Assembly: GCA_937969395.1 (NCBI GenBank)
Contig: CALBVI010000097.1
Span: forward strand, 1 to 8,524
From: an uncultured Spongiibacteraceae bacterium
GTDB taxonomy: Bacteria; Pseudomonadota; Gammaproteobacteria; Pseudomonadales; Dasaniaceae
Reading direction: 5' to 3'
DNA: 8,524 bases
The position numbers were made by a program, and so were the translations under genes. Of the stretch, positions 5,351 through 8,524 are shown piece after piece. Every line of letters begins with the position of its first letter. Positions within the stretch are counted from its first letter, which is position 1. The notes below the pieces were generated by a model. That model had not been told where the DNA came from, searched no databases, and saw only the letters and a list, made by a program, of their open reading frames with translations.

Positions 5351-6410
5351 AGGCCGTTGATTTTTGTTCCTGCGTGTACCAAGCATTAAACCCGGCTTGC
5401 TTAAGTAGATAGGTAGCCAGCTCAGAACGACTATCATTAGCAGGTGAAATTATGTAATTCATCGACTGGTTTAATGACGTCATTTTTTTACGAAGTGAGC
5501 TAATAGGCATATTGCTGCTTTCCGGTTCATGGCCTTGTTTGTACTCAATTGGTAGTCGTACATCAATAATTTGAAAGGCTTCTTTTGGTGCCTGTGTTTG
5601 AATAGCTAGGGGAGTGACTAGGTGTTGTTTGATAAGTTGGTTGAACAGTGTTCGATCAAGTCTGCCGAGCACGCCTTCGCTTTTCATTACAACTGATGCA
5701 TTGCGAATGGTATTGGCGATAAGTGCTTCGTCACCAAAATAGTTACCGGGATAAAGATCAAATGCCTTGCCTTGGAAGGGGCCGTTAGAGGCCGTTTTAA
5801 CCACGGCATGGCCTTGTTTAATGATATAAAAATAGTCACCTTCACTGTGATCTTCAATAATGGTTTGCCCTTTTTGAACGGCAATGTCTTCCAACTGCGA
5901 AAGTAATTGATGAATATTGCTATTAGGTAGGCTTGAGGCCAGCGGCGAGCTAATAAAGGTATGATCCCAATCGCCGTGAAAATTATCATCGATCAGAGTA
6001 TCACTTTGTAACGAGAGTTCACCTTCATCGAGATGAAAAATCGTGTAATCGTGGCTCCAGCCTTGCAGTTGGTCTAGCTGTGCTACATCTGCAGTAAGGA
6101 TCTTACACTCTGTTATCGCTTTAACTGTGCTTCTGTTTTGCAGCTGTTCTTCTAGCGGTTTTTGGCTGCGTCTATCTTCTGGGTTAAGAGTATAGCGATT
6201 TTCAAAAGAGCATCGTATTTCAATAGAGCCTTCGACTAAAAAGTGAAGCAGCTTCGAGTGCTTCGAGTGTTTGGTAATCAGCGCTTTGGGGCTATAGCTC
6301 GTTAGCTTAAGCGCAGGTGTGAGTTTTTCATGGTATTTAGGTGCAATATCTTTTAAAGGTGAAAATTGGTAGATATAACGTTTGAGGTTTGAATCAATAA
6401 CATTAGACAT
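5349..6410 (-). CDS. Cyclic-nucleotide-binding-fold protein with C-terminal rhodanese domain
   Basis: This 353-residue cytoplasmic protein appears to have three parts. Residues ~20-112 form a degenerate cNMP-binding beta barrel (LLHFLVEGSIEI, STVKAITECKIL) with no phosphate-binding cassette. Residues ~150-262 form a second, better preserved one: GDYFYIIKQGHAVV, then YPGNYFGDEALIA and TIRNASVV. The cassette arginine (Arg236) is kept, and Asp227 replaces the usual Glu. Residues ~277-347 form a rhodanese fold (IIDVRLPIEY, GHEPESSNMPISSLR, LLKQAGFNAWY). The loop where rhodaneses carry the catalytic Cys reads ISPANDSRS (321-329), with no Cys, so sulfur transfer is unlikely. There is no HTH, so it is not a CRP-type transcription factor. 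It probably acts as a sensor or scaffold, but ligand and partner are unknown. It ends at a terminator and is divergent from the DUF2288 gene. A weak GAG is about 10 nt before the ATG. Confidence 0.85.
   Translation of the reverse strand: MSNVIDSNLKRYIYQFSPLKDIAPKYHEKLTPALKLTSYSPKALITKHSKHSKLLHFLVEGSIEIRCSFENRYTLNPEDRRSQKPLEEQLQNRSTVKAITECKILTADVAQLDQLQGWSHDYTIFHLDEGELSLQSDTLIDDNFHGDWDHTFISSPLASSLPNSNIHQLLSQLEDIAVQKGQTIIEDHSEGDYFYIIKQGHAVVKTASNGPFQGKAFDLYPGNYFGDEALIANTIRNASVVMKSEGVLGRLDRTLFNQLIKQHLVTPLAIQTQAPKEAFQIIDVRLPIEYKQGHEPESSNMPISSLRKKMTSLNQSMNYIISPANDSRSELATYLLKQAGFNAWYTQEQKSTA
6252..6269. repeat. Two tandem 9-bp copies inside the cNMP/rhodanese gene
   Basis: CTTCGAGTG occurs twice head to tail. 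It is read on the - strand as a repeated Lys-His-Ser in TKHSKHSKLL (residues 47-54) of the first cNMP-like fold. The unit is a multiple of three and keeps the frame. Confidence 0.8.
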
Positions 6411-6587
6411 AATATGATTCTCAAGGTTTTTTTATGGTAAAAATACAACAGCTAATGAGAGCTAGTCTACAGGGTGTTATATTGTGCCGTATGTGCACCG
6501 GCCGCAAAACTGATGCAGACTGAATCACACTTTTGATCAGGGCGGAGTAATTAAGAGAATTATTTTTGTTATAGGAATGTTGGTTTT
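6411..6587. promoter_or_regulatory. Divergent intergenic region, presumed to hold two promoters
   Basis: The cNMP/rhodanese gene (- strand) and the DUF2288 gene (+ strand) are transcribed away from this 177-nt gap, so promoters for both must lie in or near it. TATAAC at about 6479-6484 on the - strand and TTGATC at 6534-6539 on the + strand are single-box matches only. No convincing -35/-10 pair is seen for either gene. Confidence 0.4.
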
Positions 6588-6890
6588 ATGTCAGAGAATC
6601 AAGAGCTCATTAATAAGCTTAATCAAGAAACGTCCAAAATTTCATGGTTAGAATTACAGAAGTTTTATGCCAGTGGCGCCGTTGTTGCTGTATCTGACGA
6701 GGCTGATTTGATTAAAACGGCGGCTGAGTTTAGTTGTGATAATAAGGAGGCAGTTGCCGCTTGGTTAAGTGATGGTACGGTTTACAAGGTTGAGGACGAT
6801 TTAGCGAAAGAGTGGCTACAGTGCGAGCAGGTTGTTTGGGCGGTTGTGGTTGCACCATGGATATTGGTACAAAAAGTTAAGGTCCAATAA
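6588..6890 (+). CDS. DUF2288 family protein
   Basis: This 100-residue soluble protein matches the DUF2288 pattern over its whole length. It starts with an amphipathic region ELINKLNQETSKISWLEL, followed by QKFYASGAVVAVS. A central segment DLIKTAAEFSCDN precedes VAAWLSDGTVYKV, and the strongly conserved VVWAVVVAPWILVQ (82-95) closes it. The family is small, found mainly in proteobacteria and cyanobacteria, and has no assigned function that I know of. There is no signal peptide or membrane segment; the hydrophobic C-terminal strand is too short and interrupted by Pro. AGGA at 6573-6576 lies 11 nt before the ATG, a slightly long spacing. It is convergent with pdxJ, with 18 nt between the stops, so the two transcripts may overlap. 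Confidence 0.88.
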   Translation: MSENQELINKLNQETSKISWLELQKFYASGAVVAVSDEADLIKTAAEFSCDNKEAVAAWLSDGTVYKVEDDLAKEWLQCEQVVWAVVVAPWILVQKVKVQ

Positions 6891-6908
6891 TTGGCTTGGT
6901 CAGTTCGA

Positions 6909-7703
6909 TTATTTGGGATTGTTTATGAGGCACTGTTGGTAGGCCTTAACCGCATTGCTTAACCCCATACTAATTGCATCGACGGTCATTGCATGACCAA
7001 TGGAAACTTCTAATAATTGCGGGATCGTTGCAAATCTTCGAAGGTTGCGAAGATTCAGGTCATGGCCAGCATTGAGTCCTAAGTTTAATTCGGCGGCTTT
7101 TTCTCCGGCTTGGTAGAACTGTTGAAATACGGTATCGAGTTTTTCGGGGTTGGTTGATGCCTGTAAGTAGGCATCTGCATAAGGCCCTGTATAGAGTTCG
7201 ATACGATCTGCGCCTATGGCTTTTGCCAGTTCTAGCTGTTCAATATCAGGGTCCATAAATAAGCTAACACGAATACCTAGCGCCTGAAGCTGTTCGATAA
7301 TAGGTGCTAATTGTTCCCCTGATGTTTTCAGATCAAAGCCGTGATCTGATGTCAGCTGTTCATTGTTGTCTGGGACCAAGGTGCACTGAGCAGGTTTAAT
7401 CGTCTTAACAAGATCAATAAAACCTGGGTAATCACTGACGCCTTGGCGATCACTTTTCATCGCGGGTGCAAATGGGTTGCCCTCGATATTAAATTCCACG
7501 CTCAGCATTTTTGCCAAGTCAAAGCAGTCATTGACACGAATATGTCTTTGGTCGGGGCGGGGGTGAACGGTGATGCCGTCAGCACCTGCGTCTATACAAA
7601 TCTGAGCGTGTTCAGTGACGCTAGGATAGCTAGTGTCACGTGAGTTGCGAATTAAAGCGATTTTGTTCAGATTAACGCTGAGGTAAGTTTTATTGACGGT
7701 CAC
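6909..7703 (-). CDS. pdxJ: Pyridoxine 5'-phosphate synthase, PdxJ (atypical subgroup)
   Basis: This 264-residue TIM-barrel enzyme should condense 1-deoxyxylulose 5-phosphate with 3-amino-2-oxopropyl phosphate to form pyridoxine 5'-phosphate, the last ring-closing step of the DXP-dependent B6 pathway. Motifs are LSVNLNKIALIRNSR (8-22), GADGITVHPRPDQRHI (40-55) with His47, and FNIEGNPF (71-78) with Glu74. RIELYTGPYA (167-176) carries Glu170, LNAGHDLNL (210-218) carries His214, and EVSIGHA (232-238) binds phosphate. The first motif differs from the common VNIDHVATLRNAR form: Asp-His is replaced by Asn-Lys. Length slightly exceeds the usual ~240-250. The start is GTG, with a purine-rich AGAGAGAG (- strand, 7707-7714) close upstream. 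It lies 61 nt after the cyclophilin gene on the same strand and not beside recO or acpS, the usual gammaproteobacterial pdxJ neighbours. Confidence 0.9.
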   Translation of the reverse strand: MTVNKTYLSVNLNKIALIRNSRDTSYPSVTEHAQICIDAGADGITVHPRPDQRHIRVNDCFDLAKMLSVEFNIEGNPFAPAMKSDRQGVSDYPGFIDLVKTIKPAQCTLVPDNNEQLTSDHGFDLKTSGEQLAPIIEQLQALGIRVSLFMDPDIEQLELAKAIGADRIELYTGPYADAYLQASTNPEKLDTVFQQFYQAGEKAAELNLGLNAGHDLNLRNLRRFATIPQLLEVSIGHAMTVDAISMGLSNAVKAYQQCLINNPK

Positions 7704-7764
7704 AATCTCTCTCTATTGGTTCGTTTGGCGCTCAATGCTGCCGATGGCGTGGCGGGTCTCTATG

Positions 7765-8340
7765 CTACTGTTTGATCGTGACAGCGGTAATGGTGATCGG
7801 ATCAATAGGGACATCTTCAAAGCCATTGGCATTATGTGTTGCTGTTTTCTCGATGGCTTGTACGACATATTGTCCTTCAAGCACTTTGCCAAAAACGGTG
7901 TAGCCTAGTTTCCCACCTTGCGGATCGAGGCTGGCATTGTTTTTTGTGTTGATATAAAACTGGGCAGCGGCACTGTTAGGGTCGTCTGTTCTTGCCATGG
8001 CTAATGTCCAGCGATCATTGTGTAAGCCATTTTTCGATTCGTTTTGAATGACATCTCGTGTTGGTTTTTCTGTAAAGTCTTTAAGCATACCGCCACCTTG
8101 AATCATAAAGCGCTTGATCACACGGTGAAAAATGGTGCCTTCATAAAAACCAGCGTTGGCATATTCAATAAAGTTCGCGACGGTAATAGGCGCTTTGTCT
8201 GGATATAGTTCAGCGGTTATATCGCCTTTACTGGTGCTAATAACAACGCTGATGTTTTCTGCAAAACTGTTTGCTGATAGGTAAAAACTGAGTAATAAAC
8301 TGGTTACCAGCTTGAAAGAAAAAAAGTGACTAGCTTGCAT
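7765..8340 (-). CDS. ppiA: Periplasmic cyclophilin-type peptidyl-prolyl cis-trans isomerase
   Basis: This is a 191-residue secreted cyclophilin. Residues 1-27 look like a Sec signal peptide: a basic Lys10, a hydrophobic LVTSLLLSFYL core, and a likely cut after ANSFA. The mature part shows TSKGDITAELYPDKAPITV (36-54), FHRVI (71-75) with the catalytic-pocket Arg73, FMIQGG (78-83) with Gln81, and SAAAQFYIN (123-131) with Phe128. It closes with LGYTVFGKVLEG (145-156). These are the substrate-pocket motifs of bacterial cyclophilins, which isomerise Xaa-Pro bonds, here in the periplasm. Size and signal peptide fit PpiA rather than cytoplasmic PpiB. The ATG at 8340 has an AGAGAG about 8 nt upstream. 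pdxJ follows on the same strand after 61 nt and may be co-transcribed, although no functional link is evident. Confidence 0.92.
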   Translation of the reverse strand: MQASHFFSFKLVTSLLLSFYLSANSFAENISVVISTSKGDITAELYPDKAPITVANFIEYANAGFYEGTIFHRVIKRFMIQGGGMLKDFTEKPTRDVIQNESKNGLHNDRWTLAMARTDDPNSAAAQFYINTKNNASLDPQGGKLGYTVFGKVLEGQYVVQAIEKTATHNANGFEDVPIDPITITAVTIKQ

Positions 8341-8400
8341 GTCTGAAACTCTCTAACTAATTAGTTGTTAATGGGTTTGATGAAAAATTATCAGCAAAAA

Positions 8401-8524
8401 TCATGACCATTCAGTACGTTTTTTAGGCCATAAACGAGGCACGATGAGGGTAATAAATACACCAATTAATACTGCTAGGGCACCATTTAAAAAAGAGTCA
8501 TTAGACATCTCATCTTGCAGGCGT
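8401..8524 (-). CDS. C-terminal end of a small membrane protein, or a whole 35-residue one
   Basis: An open frame enters from the right edge and ends at TGA 8401-8403 after 40 codons. It reads RLQDEMSNDSFLNGALAV and then a hydrophobic run (GALAVLIGVFITLIV), closing with the basic PRLWPKKRTEWS. This is a single membrane segment followed by a short positively charged tail, as at the end of many inner-membrane proteins with a cytoplasmic C-terminus. An in-frame ATG at 8509 could start a 35-residue one-TM protein, but no SD is visible before it, so a larger protein extending outside the window is likelier. I do not recognise the family. The stop is 60 nt upstream of the cyclophilin start on the same strand. 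Confidence 0.5.
   Translation of the reverse strand, partial: RLQDEMSNDSFLNGALAVLIGVFITLIVPRLWPKKRTEWS

Noticed and set aside
5687..5989. 100-codon - strand frame inside the cNMP/rhodanese gene
   Set aside because: It lies entirely within the second cNMP domain in another frame and has no recognisable motif.
6884..6894. CCAATAATTGG palindrome at the end of the DUF2288 gene
   Set aside because: A 5-bp stem with a 1-nt centre cannot fold as a terminator, and no T-run follows.
7443..7908. Two + strand frames antisense to pdxJ and the cyclophilin gene
   Set aside because: Both are shadows of clearly recognised - strand enzymes, with no motif or RBS of their own.

Overview
The window looks like chromosomal DNA of a moderately AT-rich, probably marine or aquatic, gammaproteobacterium. 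The basis is family resemblance: an RhlE-type DEAD-box helicase, Tag glycosylase, a DUF2288 protein, a group II truncated globin, a periplasmic cyclophilin and a PdxJ. No rRNA, tRNA, CRISPR array, transposase or phage gene is visible, and the species cannot be named from the sequence alone. 

Left part, + strand (1-3014): the C-terminus of an FKBP-type prolyl isomerase is followed by a group II truncated hemoglobin. A voltage-gated K+ channel with a C-terminal zinc ribbon starts 2 nt after the globin stop, so the two are probably translationally coupled. After a 160-nt gap comes rhlE with a basic, repeat-containing tail. 

Middle part, - strand (3079-6410): reading in the direction of transcription, there is a protein with two cyclic-nucleotide-binding folds and a rhodanese domain that lacks its catalytic cysteine, and it ends at a hairpin terminator. 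Next is a 440-nt gap with a perfect 16-bp inverted repeat and a possible tiny ORF. Then come an AraC-family regulator and, 33 nt on, the DNA-3-methyladenine glycosylase gene tag. The last item is a broken NTF2/SnoaL-like remnant. rhlE and the tag side converge on the 3015-3510 region, where a palindrome plus T-run could end rhlE transcripts. 

Right part (6411-8524): a DUF2288 gene is divergent from the cNMP/rhodanese gene and convergent with an unusual PdxJ. The pdxJ gene starts at GTG and lies 61 nt downstream of a secreted cyclophilin on the - strand. The C-terminal end of a small membrane protein enters from the right edge on the - strand. 

No defence island or other multi-gene novel system is evident. 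The items most worth a second look are the globin-channel pair, the two-cNMP/dead-rhodanese sensor, the atypical PdxJ and its context, the AraC-tag pair, and the structured 440-nt intergenic region. Promoters could not be placed with confidence anywhere in the window.
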